From Adiantum capillus-veneris (taxonomy: Eukaryota > Streptophyta > Polypodiopsida > Polypodiales > Pteridaceae), in the NCBI GenBank assembly GCA_014529385.2, contig CM043963.1:98345912-98409911 (forward strand): a stretch of DNA of 64,000 nt. The letters run 5' to 3'. The position numbers and the translations under genes are program-made. Below, in pieces: positions 20,870 to 33,012 of the stretch (positions are counted from its first letter, which is position 1; each line of letters begins with the position of its first letter). The notes beneath the pieces are model-generated. The model did not search any database. It had not been told where the DNA came from and saw nothing but the letters and a program-made list of their open reading frames with translations.

Positions 20870-22830
20870 AAACATCAAAATGAGGTGTGGATATTATGAC
20901 TCTTATGAGGAATAAAACACAACATTTGATGCTCATAGGAGCAACAGATTTTGTTAAGTAGAATATCATAAGGAGATTTATGAGACCTCCTTCCACAAAG
21001 ATGAAAAATCCTACAAAACAAAGCAAGTCAAAAACCAAAGGCACAATTGAGACATCCTCTAGGATGACAAAAATTGAGCGTAAGTGAGAATATGAAAAAT
21101 TGACACAAACCTTAAAAGAGGTTTGGAAAACCAAGACGGAGAGTGAAGGGGGCTAAAAAATTGATCAATTTGAAGTACCCTCTCAATACAAGAGATACAC
21201 CGTACAAGATCAAAAGATAGTAGTTCAACAACCAATTCTGGAACTCAACAAACGAGGGACATCTTATGACGGTCTTGAGAAAGCCAAGTGCGTAGATTTA
21301 GCTAAACTAGGAGAGAATCAAAACCCACATATATTGCCACTGACCTCACTGAGGAGGAAGAGCAGCCTTGATAGCCACACTCAAGGAATATATGAGAGGA
21401 ATCAAAATCCACATATATTGCCGCTGACCTCACTAAGAAAAAAGAGAAGCTCTTGATGGCCACACTCAAGGAATATAGAGACGTGTTTGCATGGTCCTAC
21501 AAAGATCTTAAGGGTGTAGATCTTGACATTTTTCCACACACAATACGCCTTAAAAGTGATGCAAAACCTTGCAGGGAACGCCCATATACATATAATGGAA
21601 CCTTTGCGAAGAAGATCAAGGAGGAGACAGACAAGATTAAAGAAGGAGAATTTATCTATGAGATTGAGCACATAGATTGGGTTTTACCAATTGTGATAGT
21701 ATCCAATAAAAAGAAGAAGCTACGAGTATGTATGAATCTCAAGCAGGTAAATGCAGCTATGATAAGAGCTCGATAAGGGACAACTATCTCCTGCCTATTA
21801 CAAATCATGTGATAGAATGAGTTGCGGTTAAGGAAGAGTTTAGATTTCTTGATGGCTTTTTAGGCTATAACAAGACTGCCATAAAGCTAGAGGATCAGCA
21901 TAGGACAACTTTGCTACATAATGGGGCATATTTGCTTACAGAGTGATGCCATTTGGCTTAACAAATGCACGTGCCACATTCCAAAGGATGACGAGCCATG
22001 GTTTCAAGGAGTAACTAAGACTATTCGTAGATATTTAAATGTATGGCTTATGCGTGCATTCTCTATTGAGGAGTGAGCATATAGAACACTTGAAAAAGAT
22101 CTTTGAAAGTATAGAACATATCGTATTTTCTTAAACCTAGAGAAACATGCCTTCATGGTAAGACATGAAAAGATTCTAGGCCACATTGTGTCCAAGAACG
22201 GTAGTTCTATGGATCTTGAGAAGATTTAAGTGATTATTGCTCTACCAAGACCTACAAAAGTTAGGGAGGTACAAGACTTTATGGGCCATTGTGGATATTA
22301 TAGACGATTCATCTATATGTATGCAATTATTGCCAAACCTCTATACTCCCTTATCACAAAATTTGAGAGGACTAATGAATGTGAGGAAGAATTCCAAACA
22401 TCAAAGTAGAGATTGATTTTTGCTCTAACTTTGAAGCCTCATGATTGGACAGAAAATATTCATGTCCACATACATGCATTAACTTATGTTATATGATACA
22501 TTCTAGTGCAGCTTGGAGAGAGAAACATGGATTTTCCTATATGTTACTCTGATAGATAGTTAAATAGTGCGAAAAAGAATTATACAACCACAAAAAGAGA
22601 AGGATTATGGATGATTTATTTTGTAAAGAAGTTTAGACACTACCTTCTTGCAAAAAAAAAAAAAGTATTCTTCATGGATTATCAGACACTATTGTACTTG
22701 GTGAGAAAACCTTGCAATACATGATTTCACAGTTGTGGTGAAAAAAGGAATTGCTCATTAGAGGGCTGACCATTTGTCAAGGTTGACTCATGGGGATGCA
22801 CCCACGGGATTGATGATAACTTGCTTGTGA
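20870..22830 (+). pseudogene. Gypsy-2a: decayed linker-RT-RNase H copy
   Basis: This is a plus-strand Ty3/gypsy pol remnant without visible LTRs. The linker (about 20880-21440; phrases such as RYTVQDQKIVVQQ and GTSYDGLEKAKC) has a small internal duplication around 21330-21450 (the phrase AATCAAAACCCACATATATTGCC recurs). RT starts in the open frame 21453-21776 (EYRDVFAWSYKDLKG, IEHIDWVLPIVIVSNKKKK, RVCMNLKQVNAAM). It then decays with many stops through the DGF/GYN, FGLTNAR and LGH-type motifs. RNase H is readable near 22480-22720 (NYTTTKREG, DYQTLLYLVRKPCNT). The integrase is missing and the copy runs into the linker of Gypsy-2b at about 22900. Stops are so frequent that it is old and inert. 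Confidence 0.75.
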
Positions 22831-22909
22831 TACATATCTTCTTAACATTGACAGATGGTACCATTTCCTAAGGAATTGTTTGAGCCTTTTGGCTAGAATT
22901 AAATAGTGG

Positions 22910-23820
22910 CTACTCTAGATGTATGTGTGAATGAGGTAATCCCAATGAAATTTTGTGACAAAGAGGCAATGATATAGCACCCTTCCAGATGGCGAGCGTC
23001 ATCGCGGATTCAGGGTCAAAGGCCAAGCACTTAGATACACATGAAGCTATTGAGTATAAAAAATGTATAGTTGTTGATATTTTCATTAGGGATTTGAGCG
23101 ACAAAAACAAGGAAGATTTGTAGGATTCACAAGATAATGAACCTCCAGAGTTAGATTCAGACGATGAACAAACAAGTAACTATGAAAACAAAACAAAATC
23201 AAAACAAGAAGAGGTGATCTTCTATGATTTTTCTAACCAAAAGCCCAAACGACAAGAAAGGTATCACACAAAATGAGTGAGGAAGCAAAATCAAACTAGA
23301 GGAAGATCTAAGCCTCTTATGAGGAATAAAACACAGTATTTGATTCTTGTAGGAGTGATAAACTATGTCAAGGACAAGATCACAATGAGATTTGCGAGAC
23401 CTGCTTCCACAAAGATAAAAAATCCTAAGAAATAAAGCAAGTCAAAAACCAAAGGCACAATTGAGACGTCATCTAGGATGACTAAAACTGAGCGTAAGCG
23501 AGAATATCAAAAATTGAAACAAACCTTGAAAGAGGTTTGAACAATCGAGATGGAGACTGAAGGGGCTCATACACTAATTAATTTGACATACCCTCTCATA
23601 CACGAGATACACCATATAAGATGAAAAGGTAGTAGTTCAACAACCAATGTGGGACCTTAAAGAACAAGGGACATCTTACGACGGTTGTGAGAAATCCGAG
23701 TGCATAGATTTAGTTGAACCAGGAGAGGAATCAAAACCAGCATATGTTGCCACGGACCTCATTAAGGAAGATCAACTCTTGATAGGCACGCTCAAGGATT
23801 ATAGAGTTATGTTTTCAGTG
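22910..23820 (+). pseudogene. Gypsy-2b, upstream part (linker)
   Basis: It repeats the linker of Gypsy-2a: the segments around 23310-23540 and 23640-23800 match 20900-21120 and 21240-21480 closely on the plus strand. Phrases include KPLMRNKTQYLILVGV, TKGTIETSSRMTKTERKRE and EESKPAYVATDLIKEDQLL. The frame reaches LKDYRVMFS and is then cut by the Copia-2 LTR at 23821. The matching RT resumes at 27411 with FYKDLKGVDLDI. A possible protease tail precedes it (about 22980-23110, SVIADSGSKAKHLDTHEA). Confidence 0.75.
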
Positions 23821-24045
23821 TTGGGGTAAAGGCATTGCGCCTTTGCCTGGGGCCGGGGACGTCGGGAGTCCGACAGCCCACTGTATGTACATACACATTC
23901 CTTATTCTTCATATACACAAAGAATAAGGATCTCCTCACCAAATTCTTGGAGGTTGCTCCACCCACACAATGTGTCTTTTACTCTTCTCCTCCCTCTCGC
24001 ACTCCGCACACACCGCACATCGCTTTCGCACCTAGCGCTCTCACA
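23821..24045 (+). repeat. 5' LTR of Copia-2
   Basis: It begins TGTTGGGGTAAAGG and ends GCTCTCACA. It contains the palindromic-looking ATACACAAAGAATAAGG segment also present in the 3' copy. The polymerase II start cannot be placed with certainty. Confidence 0.9.
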
Positions 24046-24047
24046 AG

Positions 24048-24060
24048 TGGTATTAGAGCT
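24048..24060 (+). promoter_or_regulatory. tRNA-iMet primer-binding site of Copia-2
   Basis: TGGTATTAGAGCT starts two bases after the LTR and differs from the canonical TGGTATCAGAGC by one base. Confidence 0.85.
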
Positions 24061-25900
24061 TCGATTTTGCATGGGTGTAGTGCAACGGTCAAGTCAATCG
24101 CTTTGCAACAACAAGCATATTGAAGGTAGTAGATTCAAGAGAAGTGATAAGGGAGTAGCTTGGCAATGTGTGCGCATCACAGGTTTGCAAGCGGTTTTGC
24201 TCGTGTACACGGAAGCTCTATGTTGGCATTGTTTACACATGGATGGCAATGCTGTAAGAGAAGCCTAAATTGAAGATTTGAGCTTAGGCATGTATATTCA
24301 GCTTGTATAGAGCTTGTGTAGCAAGCCATTGCTAGATTTTGTAGAGAAGAAGCAGGAGCAAGAAGTGCTGCAGCTCGTTTCTGCTATTTTCAGCTCTCGA
24401 AACAGTGTATTTTGCATATCTCCATCATACAGAGTCAGATAGATATGATCCAGGAGTTTAGGTTGGGGTTTTTGCACATTCCAAATGCGATGGTGATATA
24501 TATTTTTTGAAATTATGATCAAAATTATAGCAGGTGCAACAACAGCAAGTTGGTTTTGGCACGTTTTGGATGTGTTGATCATATAAAATTTTTGAAATTA
24601 TGAGTGCTGAATTTTTTGCAGCAGTCTATAGCAAACTCAATATATGGAAGCTTGGAAGTTTGAATCCTACATTGCAGAGCATTGTGCCATTTTCATCTAT
24701 GGCTATGAATGGCACATTGTGGTTCTATTTGAGAGGGAATTCACCTTGCTTTTGTGTATACAAGTGATGCTTTGGGATGTGACTTTCGGATTGTTAGACA
24801 TCTAGATGCAGTTTTGTACGCATTGTTTGAATTTGTGGGGCATCCAAAGAGTGGTTTTAGCACAATTTTGTGCAATTTTTGCTATGTATGAATTTGCACA
24901 TCCAGCTTTAGCTAGGTATAACAGGGGGTATAGCTCACAGGTACCAGGTTTGCAGATTTTCATGTTTTCAAACAGATGGAATTTTCCATAGAGCTACTCG
25001 TGCAGGAGTGAGCTCGATTGCCATGCTTATGGTACATGTATGCCATATGTGGATTCGTGATTGAGACGGATTGGTCTCAAAAAGTTTATGTGCTTTTTGA
25101 TTACGGTCCACAGGTTTTGTCTTGCTTCTCTTCATCATGGTTGGAGAGCGTTTAGTCACTTCTGACTTGGTGTATGACATCTGTGGATGGAAGACCGAGT
25201 CTCTGTTTGCGCATTATCGAAATGGCTTCATTGATGCATTTTACATATTGTTTGTGTTACCAATTGTTTACGATTGAGATGCTTTGAGTTTTTACTCAGT
25301 TTACAGGGGAAAATTTGCTGGATTTTTTCCAAATTCTCCCCATGTTTTATGCATATATGCAGTTTTTCTCTCTGATGGTTTAGTGGGCAAGTGTTTGACT
25401 TCCATTTTGAAAGGTTTTTTTAGGCTTGTTGTACACACTCTTGCAGGAGTGAGGGTTGCATATGCTCGTGTGGCTATAGACTTTTGGAGGTATAGGTTTT
25501 CCATGTTCTTATAGATTTTTGCAGGCAATTTCTCTTGTGGGATGCGTTTTGAGCTAGTTTGCTCACTACTTGTGTATATGGTTATGCGCTTTACGCTCAA
25601 TTGACCTGTTTGTCCCAGATTGTATGCTTGCAGATATAGAAGATTGTAGAGGTGATTTATGCATATGAGAGCATCATCTTTGATACATTTGATCATGATT
25701 TCCGTGATTGTCTAGTGGTCAAGTTATCTCCCACTTTGTTGCCAGTTTGGCATGGTCTATGGTTGAGATTTTGCTAGAGTTATTTATTCAGTTTATAGGG
25801 GAGACTCTGCTAGCTTTCTCCCAAGATTTCTTGCCATAGTTTGATTTCTTGGCATCCACCTAGCAGACATGTGTGAGAGTTTAGAGTCTACGGTGATGAC
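24061..25900 (+). other. Copia-2 non-coding interior
   Basis: There is no recognisable protein in this 1.8-kb stretch. It is T/G-rich on the plus strand and contains diverged repeats of short phrases (for example AGGGGAAAATTTGCTGG near 25308 and AGGGGAGACTCTGCTAGC near 25797). It seems to be leader or filler between the primer site and the nucleocapsid remnant. Confidence 0.5.
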
Positions 25901-25935
25901 TCGTGAGAGACGACGGTCTTGTGGTTTTGTGATAT

Positions 25936-26289
25936 ATGCGTTGTTGGCATTGTGGTCACACAAGGCACATTAGATGTCATTGTTTTAGATGTATGAGGCA
26001 ACATCGGAGATCGATGTGTGACACACATGAGGTTTCGACACATGCTAGAGCAATGGCTTCATATGCCAGTGACGGTGATGTCACATTTTCCTTTAGCGTT
26101 CCTCTTGATTACATGTCTTTGAGAGGTGGAACTTCTCCCGGTTGGTTACTAGATGAGGATGCAGTTTTCCACATCACACCGCATCATGAGTGGTTTAGCA
26201 CCTTCTCTAGTGGGAGCATTGGTTGTCTACACATGGCTGATGGTTCGGCGTTTGACATTGCAGGTCTAGGTGCTATGTTCCTCAGCTGA
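25936..26289 (+). pseudogene. Copia-2 nucleocapsid-protease remnant
   Basis: The frame has a zinc knuckle CWHCGHTRHIRCHC (C-x2-C-x4-H-x4-C intact) near its start. About 60 residues later comes a protease-like block, GWLLDEDAVFHITPHHEWF. In copia elements this reads WLLDSGASFHMTP, so the active-site Asp-Ser-Gly has become Asp-Glu-Asp and the enzyme would be dead. Downstream MADGSAFDIAGLGAM corresponds to the usual MGD...I.GIG segment. There is no gag upstream and no integrase downstream. Confidence 0.7.
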
Positions 26290-27183
26290 GACAAATCTTG
26301 ATCTTAGTGAGACAATTAGCAAATTGTGGTTTCTTAGAGAGCACTCTTTCCAGATGCATTGCAGATCATTAGTGATTTCCAGAGGAGCTCGTAGTGGCTT
26401 GTTGTATCCTATTCATGTAATTGAGGTTTGAGATGACATAGTCTTGGTTTTGTTGCTGGAATGCTTTGAGAAAGAGACAAGACGCGTCTCCTTCCCGGGT
26501 GAGCTCCACAATGCTCACGAGATAGAGCATTTAGCTGTGTAGGATGTGCTAGTAGACTTTTTAGAGACAAAGGTAGAGCGGCGCTACTCTAGTGAGACAC
26601 ATCAGATGTTGTCAGGGTATGTGCAGGTAGAGGTAGAGCATATTTTCTCCCTAGAGACACATATAGAGATGACGAACATGGAGTTCTTTGATATGCTCAT
26701 GTTAGAGGCTGATGAGTTGGTGCCAGGACACAATTGCGCCTATGGGTGAGAGGGATGTAGCCATCCATTGTTGACGTTGACACATCCATATGTGATGTGT
26801 AGTCCTAATGATGCAATACATGAGGATAGCATAGGGGATGCTATGACAGCCAGGTTTGCATAGATTTTGTGAGCGTTCGAGTGTGTCATGTATGACCTAC
26901 TAGTATCAAGGCTTGACCTAGGAGTTGCAGTGGGAGCATTTGTAGAAGGGATTGTCAGTCATACAATGACTGACACTAGCATGATGCATAGTGGAGACAG
27001 ACCATACAGAGTTGTCTGGAGTACACACGCTCGCCTATCCCTAGAGCCAATACGATTGCATGTAAATCGATTGAGCGAGTCAATGGACATATGTTCAGAG
27101 AGTCTCTGGACTATTTTCTTGTACATACTAGTAGTTTAGCTAGTAGCACTCACTTATTAGAGCATCACCTTTAAGTGGGAGAT
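26290..27183 (+). other. Copia-2 unassigned 3' interior and polypurine tract
   Basis: Frames at 26546-26749 and 26888-27139 are acidic and methionine-rich and match nothing I know. They may be remnants of pol too decayed to read. The stretch ends in the polypurine tract TTTAAGTGGGAGAT (27170-27183), next to the 3' LTR. Confidence 0.5.
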
Positions 27184-27403
27184 TGTTGGGGTAAAGGCAT
27201 TGTGCCTTTACTTGAGGCCGAAAGTTGGTGTACAACCACCCACTGTATGTACATACACATTCTTTATTATTCATATACACAAAGAATAAGGAGCTCGTCA
27301 CCATAGTCTTGGAGTTGCTTTACCTACATAGTGTGTCTTCTACTCTTCTCCTCGCTCGCACTCCGCACACACTGTGCATCACTTCTGCACCTAGTGCTCT
27401 CGC
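27184..27403 (+). repeat. 3' LTR of Copia-2
   Basis: It pairs with 23821-24045 over its whole length. The exact right edge is unclear because the first copy ends CTCTCACA while this one reads CTCTCGCGTGCACA before Gypsy-2b sequence resumes. Confidence 0.85.
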
Positions 27404-27410
27404 GTGCACA

Positions 27411-28760
27411 GTTCTACAAAGATCTTAAGGGTGTAGATCTTGATATTTGTCAACACACAATACCCCTTAGGATTGATGCAAAACCCTGCAGGAGAAACAT
27501 CCCTATGCGTATAATGAAACCTTTGCAAAAAAGATCAAGGAGGAGATATACAAGCTTAAAGAAGCAAAATTTATCTATGAGATTGAGCACACACATTGAG
27601 TTTCACCAATTGTAGTAGTACCCAAGAAAAATGGAAATTTTATGAGTATATGTGAATCTCAAGTAGGTAAACACAACTACAATAAGAGGTAACTATCCCC
27701 TATCTATTATAGATCATATGATAGAACGAGTTGTAAAAAAGACTATAGCTTTTTTGACGGCTTTTCAGGCTATAACCAGCTTTTCCTAAAACCAAAGGAT
27801 CAGTGTAAGACAACTTTTGTTGCAGAATGGGGAAAATTTTCTAATAGAGTGATGCCATTTGGCTTAACAAATGCACTTGCCACATTTCAAAGTCGAATGA
27901 GCCGTGATTTTAAGAAGTATAAGACTATTCTTAGAGATTTACATGGATGACTTATGCGTGTATTTTTTGTTGATGATGAATTAGCATATAGAACACTTGA
28001 AAAATATCTTTTAAAAGTGTAGAACATATCATATTTGCTTAAACCTAGAGAAAGGTGTCTTCATGGTAAGACAGGAAAGATTGCATCTAGGAATGATATT
28101 TCTAGCTCTCTTGAGAAGATTCAAGTGATTATTGCTCTAGCAAAACCTACAAAAGTAAGGGAGGTACAAACCTTAATGGGCCAATATGGATAGTATAAAT
28201 GATTCATCTATATGTATGCAATTAGAAGAATTAGCTTATGCTATAGGATGCATTCTAGTGTAGATTGGAGAGGACAACAGGGATCTCCCTATATATTACT
28301 CCAACAAACAACTAAATAGTGTTGAAAAGAATTATACGGACAAAAAAAGAGAAGGAGTAGGGATGGTTTATGCTATAAATAAGTTTAGACACTACCTTCT
28401 CATAAATATATTTGTATTCTTCGTGGATCATCAAGCACTATTGTACTTGATGAAGAAACCTTGCAATACATGGTGTATTGTTAGATGCTTCATCATATTG
28501 CTTCAGTTTGATTCCAGAGTTGCGGCAAAGAAAGGAACTACTCATCAGAGGAATAACCATTTGTTAAGGTTGAATAATGGGGAAGCACCGATTGGGATTG
28601 ATGATGACTTGCCTAATTTATTTTTAAAAAAAACATTGAGATGGTGCCAATTTGGAGTGAACATGTTATTCCTTTGCTTACCATTGAATCATTACAAGTT
28701 GAGAGGTAGCCATTCATCATTGAGGAAACCAAAATGCTTATGCTATTAGCTAGAAGGCTA
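27411..28760 (+). pseudogene. Gypsy-2b RT and RNase H
   Basis: After Copia-2 the gypsy frame resumes with FYKDLKGVDLDICQHTIPL and goes through the fingers and palm. Recognisable pieces are EIEHTH-stop-VSPIVVVPKKN, SFFDGFSGYNQ-like, MPFGLTNALATFQ (about 27850) and IFRDLHG-type remnants of the catalytic loop. RNase H is better kept: ILYYSNKQLNSVEKNYTDKKREGVGMVYAINKFRHYLL-type residues in parts around 28290-28400, then FFVDHQALLYLMKKPCNT in the open frame 28363-28749, ending LRLNNGEAPIGIDDDLPN. This last motif matches Gypsy-1 (IPNGEAPTGVDDELPD), showing shared ancestry. Multiple stops. Confidence 0.8.
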
Positions 28761-28779
28761 AACAAGTAAATGATAGCAT

Positions 28780-30080
28780 AATAAAGCTACGTATAGAGCT
28801 AAATGAGCGACACATGTATTTGACCCAGGATCATGTACAATATATGGGAATTTGCAATGGGAATACACATACATATCAGAGATTGAAAAGACTAGGCATA
28901 TATTGGCCTAGAATGAAAAAAATTGTTTATGACTATATTAGTTCTTGTAAATTTTGTGCAACTAAAGAACCTTTAGAACATGTGATATTGTGTAGAATCA
29001 CCATAGCACCTAAATGGAGCTCATACATTGTGGATAACCTAACGATGGAAACCTTGCTGGAAGGGTTGGGCAAAGCACGGATAAAATCCATTCATACCAA
29101 AGCAGAGAATTATGTGCTGATTGGAGATCACCTCTACAAGTGAGGAAATGACAATTAACTACGGATGTGCGCCACATATAGCAAATACATTCCTATTTTG
29201 AAGAAAGCTCATGTTGGACAAGCAGGTAAAGCAATTCTTGTAGCAAGCTTTGGTGGCCTACCTTGTTCATGGATGTTGAAGCTTACGTGAAGAGATATGA
29301 TGAATGCTAGAGAACGAAGATACCTATGTAGAGAGATGAGATGGATCTACGACCAATGATGGGGGTGAGAGCATTTCCCAAATGGGACATAGATTTTGTA
29401 AGACCTATAGCACCTCCATTATATTGTACACATGCTCAATACGTTATAGTGGCCACATACTATTTGACTAGATGGGTAGAAGCAAAGGCCACAAAACAGA
29501 ATGATGTAAGGACAATGAAGATAGTTAGTGACCGAGCGACTCATTTTATCAATGAAAAAATAGATTTTTTCCAGTTAAATTCATGTTAGTTCATCACAAA
29601 TAATCTCCTCATCACCCTTGAGCTAATGGATAGGTTGAGAGCACAAACAAAATCTTATGCACAATGCTCACGAAGATAGTAAGTGAATAAAGAGAAGATT
29701 GGGACCAAAAGCTGATTCAACCTTACGAGCATATAGAGTGTCTTACAAAACATAAGAGGTTAGTATTCTTAAAAAGCTAGTTGAGACACACTTAAGAGAT
29801 TCCATGAGCATTTACGCTCAAAAAAAACATATGAAAAAAATTCATGATCAACATGTGATTAATAAGGAGTTCAAAAGGGGAGAGTATGTGTTGGTCTACA
29901 CCTTAAAAAAACACTCTAGGAAATTAAAGAAGTGAGGTAATGGCCTATTTGTGATTCATGATATATCATCCAATCGAGCCATAAAGCTTGCTACATTAGA
30001 GGGAGAAGAGATGCCCAATTGCATCAGTAGATGCATGTTAAGGAAATATCATTTGCCACTTACAGATCCATGATGCTGCA
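28780..30080 (+). pseudogene. Gypsy-2b integrase
   Basis: The zinc-binding region is in 28814-29143 (HTYQRLKRLGIYWPRMKK, then CKFCA). The core follows in 29341-29589: WDIDFVRPIAPP, YVIVATYYLTRWVEAKATK, then VSDRATHFIN. The first catalytic Asp is kept, and the second motif is altered from SDNGTHF to SDRATHF. The C-terminal part near 29870-30075 has a GPY/F-like block (GNGLFVIHDI, AIKLATLEGEEMPN, RKYHLPLTDP). There are many frame breaks. The sequence ends at about 30080 without polypurine tract or LTR, and Tat-1 begins 180 bases later. Confidence 0.75.
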
Positions 30081-30259
30081 AAAAGAAATAAACAATCCAA
30101 GTTTAATCAAGCAAAGGCTCAAGAGGAAGCTAAGTTGTGAATTTTAAAATGCAAAGAATGAAGAAACAACTTGCAAATTCAAACACAACAAAAAATGGCA
30201 CCTCCTCAAATAGAAGCAGTTTAGATGGAGCATAATTGGATTGGATGTATGGATGTATG

Positions 30260-31009
30260 TGTTGCGGGTGTCGTGCGCTTTGGTGCAACCAAAGTCGGTC
30301 TATGCCAAGCTATGGGTGCTAGCAGGTGCAGGACAAGGGACCAAGGCCAATGTGGAGAACCTGGGTAGGCAAATGATAGTGGAAGTGTATGTCCAACACG
30401 ATTTTTTTGGTCAAAAAGGCCCCAAAATGGTCCAATTGGGGTGACAAGTAAAAGTACCCAAAATGCTAATTTGGTGCTCTAGAATATGGTCTTTAAGATG
30501 CTTTGCAAGTTGGTCCAAACGGCTCCTCAAACGGAGTCTCAGTGTGAAAGTTATGATTGTCCAAAGATGGAATGCTTTACAGATCCCTGACAGGCACGAC
30601 AGGTGTCCAAAACTAGGATTAGTGGATATGAGTGTAAGGCTTGAGATGTGGAGAATGTTGATTTTTTTGGATTGTCAATTGGGCTTCGAATGGGCAAGCT
30701 ATGGCTAGTTGAAAATTAGCCGGGGGTTGAGTGTGTGCCTAGTTGGTAGCATCAAAAGACACGCCATCCAATGGGTTTTGAGCTTGACCAAGTTCTAGAG
30801 GGTGGATCATTCTATGTGAAGTTGACAGGAATTAACTGCTCGACAATCGGAGTTGCGATTATCGAGTTTCGCTAGGTGGGAATTTGACGATAATTGTCGG
30901 CATGGTAGCACCAAGTGACTTTCTTGGTTTTTGTAGCCCCGATTTGCGAGCTCGGCAAGGTTCAAGTGTGGCATAGGTTGGAAAGTTCGGACTCCGGGTG
31001 GGTGACCTT
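30260..31009 (+). repeat. Tat-1 5' LTR, left part
   Basis: It matches 44590-45345 of the 3' LTR with scattered substitutions (for example GGTGCTAGCAGGTGCA, AATGCTTT, GGCTCCTCAAACGGAGTCTCA). Relative to the 3' copy it lacks about 65 bases near its start, so 30260 is approximate. It ends with ACCTT (31005-31009), the Chromo-1 target duplication. Confidence 0.85.
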
Positions 31010-32606
31010 TGTCATAATAATCAATATCTAATTCTCCTAAATGATTTTCTCATGTTAAACTGATCATTTAATATGGGGAAGTGACAGGGGAGAAGAGGCT
31101 AGAATATTGGTTAAGCTAGCAGACTGGCCACAGTAGGGATCCAAAGGAGGGAAAATAGGGATCCAAAGGGGGGGCCATCTGCAAAAGAGCAATGTGAAAC
31201 AATTGGCTTAAAAGACCCTAAGGTTCAGCCCATTAAGACTTCCAAAATGCTAAGGTTCCAAAGTTCAAAGGTTGTGTCCAAAGGTAAAACATTAGGCAAT
31301 TGGATGCTTTGTGTGTGTCCCAAAAAGTCTTTGTCAACCCCTACATAGGATGGGGCGAGCCCAAGAAGTAGGGGATGAGAGAGAAACACCCACACACACT
31401 CACAAGCTTCATTTGTACACAAGGGGAAAGAGGGACACATGTGAGCTCCCTAGGCCAGATGCCCACAAGGTGTACTCAAATCCTATTGGATGGCCATGGA
31501 GGTGGACCAATGAGAATTAGGCTAAAGTAAATCTAGCTTAATTAATTTAAAAACACTTAATAAGAGAACTAATAAGAATTAAGCTCTCTATAAGACTATT
31601 GGACAGTCTCCCAAGGGGACCAATGAGCGTTCAGCAGCTCAATGGCTTGCCTGATTCCTATTGGCCAGGAGGCAAAGGGGTCCAATGAGAGTTTAGTTGC
31701 ATTTATTAATTACCTAAAGATCTCAAAAAGCAGAAAGGGGGACACATGTCAGAAGGCTATCACTTATGCTGCTTAATTTCCATTGGCTGAGGCTGGGGAG
31801 GTCCAATAGGGCTGTAGCATGAATAGTTAGCAAGGGGGGTCGATCAAGAGAGAGAGGGAGCTGATTTTTGCAACGCATTATCACACACACACACACACAC
31901 ACTCACATAATCTCATGTGTGAAGCAAAGAAGACTCTCTCTCCTTCTCAAGCTTTAATGGAAAGCTTACTACCTACTCCAAGCTTGTGAGAAGGGATGCC
32001 TACACCAACAACTTTTGGATTTGTGATGCAAATCCAACCAAGAGCCAAGCTTCAATGCATGATCATCTCCTCTACCATGCTAATTACTAAGCTAAGCTAT
32101 GCTAATATAAGTGATTATGTGAGGAGATGTACATCTTTCTCATAAGAATACTCCTTCCTCTCAATCTACTCTCATACCCCACTAGCTCTCACCATCTTCC
32201 AAGGTGTGTGAGGTCTTGGGTTTGAGACCGTGAGGGAATTGATGTTGTGTTTGATAAGTGTTTTGCTTAGTGTATGAAGTTTCCATCTTCATTGCACTAG
32301 CTAGTATTGAAGGAACACAAAGAATCGTATTGTAAAATGTCTCTCTTGATGGGAGAAACCATAATACAAAGCCTTTTGGAGGGGGGACCGGCTCCATGCA
32401 AATCCAGTCCTCGACTATTGTCAATTTCTTAATTTCTCTCTCTTTTGACGTATTGTTCATGCTATCTAACTAGGTGTTATGCTTTTTGTTGCTCTCTCCA
32501 CCCAAGCACTCTTGTTATTCTCATTAGGAAGCTATTCTAATGAAATGCTCACTATGTTCATGCTTTTTTCCGCTACACACAAGTTACTAGAATATTAAAT
32601 GTTACA
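31010..32606 (+). repeat. 5' LTR of Chromo-1
   Basis: It carries a (CA)n block (31882-31901) that is longer than in the 3' LTR, and a duplicated TAGGGATCCAAAGG (31134 and 31158) present once in the 3' LTR. The antisense open frame 32182-32460 recurs in the other LTR only because the LTRs are copies. Confidence 0.95.
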
Positions 32607-32620
32607 TTGGTATTAGAGCA
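32607..32620 (+). promoter_or_regulatory. tRNA-iMet primer-binding site of Chromo-1
   Basis: TTGGTATTAGAGCA follows the 5' LTR directly and is one base off the canonical site. Confidence 0.9.
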
Positions 32621-33012
32621 CAAGGTTTCTCTTTTCTTGCTCAAGAAGGGAGGTCCTCAAGCTAGCTATAAATGGTTGGTACTATTAATTGCATGTGAGT
32701 AAGTAGAATAGAGATTTTTCAACCTTGCAGTGCACCTGCCTTTGTGCAGTTAACGGGGCATCACCGTCGAGAGCTATGGTCTTAATAGTGGAGTCCTATA
32801 GGGCTTGCCTACATCTTAACCACTATTGAGCTATTAGAAGCTTGACATGAGCCGCTACTGTTTTGGTGTTGAACGACCCTCTCTATTCCTTGCAATTAAT
32901 GGTATTCGAGCCACGACTACAGTAGCTTGAGTGATTTTTCTAAAGGGGTAAAGAGGAGTAGCAACTAGGGCTTGAAGTGCCAAAGTACACCTAAAAAGTT
33001 TACGTTGTTAGA

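Larger units (their letters stand above)
23821..27403 (+). mobile_element. Copia-2: short non-autonomous LTR element nested in Gypsy-2b
   Basis: It has two ~220-bp LTRs (23821-24045 and 27184 to about 27403), both starting TGTTGGGGTAAAGGCATTG. A tRNA-iMet PBS follows the first and a polypurine tract AAGTGGGAGAT precedes the second. The 3.1-kb interior carries only a zinc knuckle and a damaged copia protease. I find no integrase, RT or RNase H, so it depends on another element. It splits the RT entry of Gypsy-2b. The target duplication is not clean (TTCAG on the left, CACAG on the right), so insertion was old or the right edge has changed. Confidence 0.85.

Noticed and set aside
25284-25514. 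Hydrophobic frame in Copia-2 as a membrane protein gene
   Set aside because: It lies in T-rich non-coding interior. Hydrophobic frames are expected there, and no homology is recognised.
32182-32460. 92-codon antisense ORF found twice (also 39435-39713)
   Set aside because: It is conserved only because the two LTRs of Chromo-1 are copies of each other. No independent evidence of coding.
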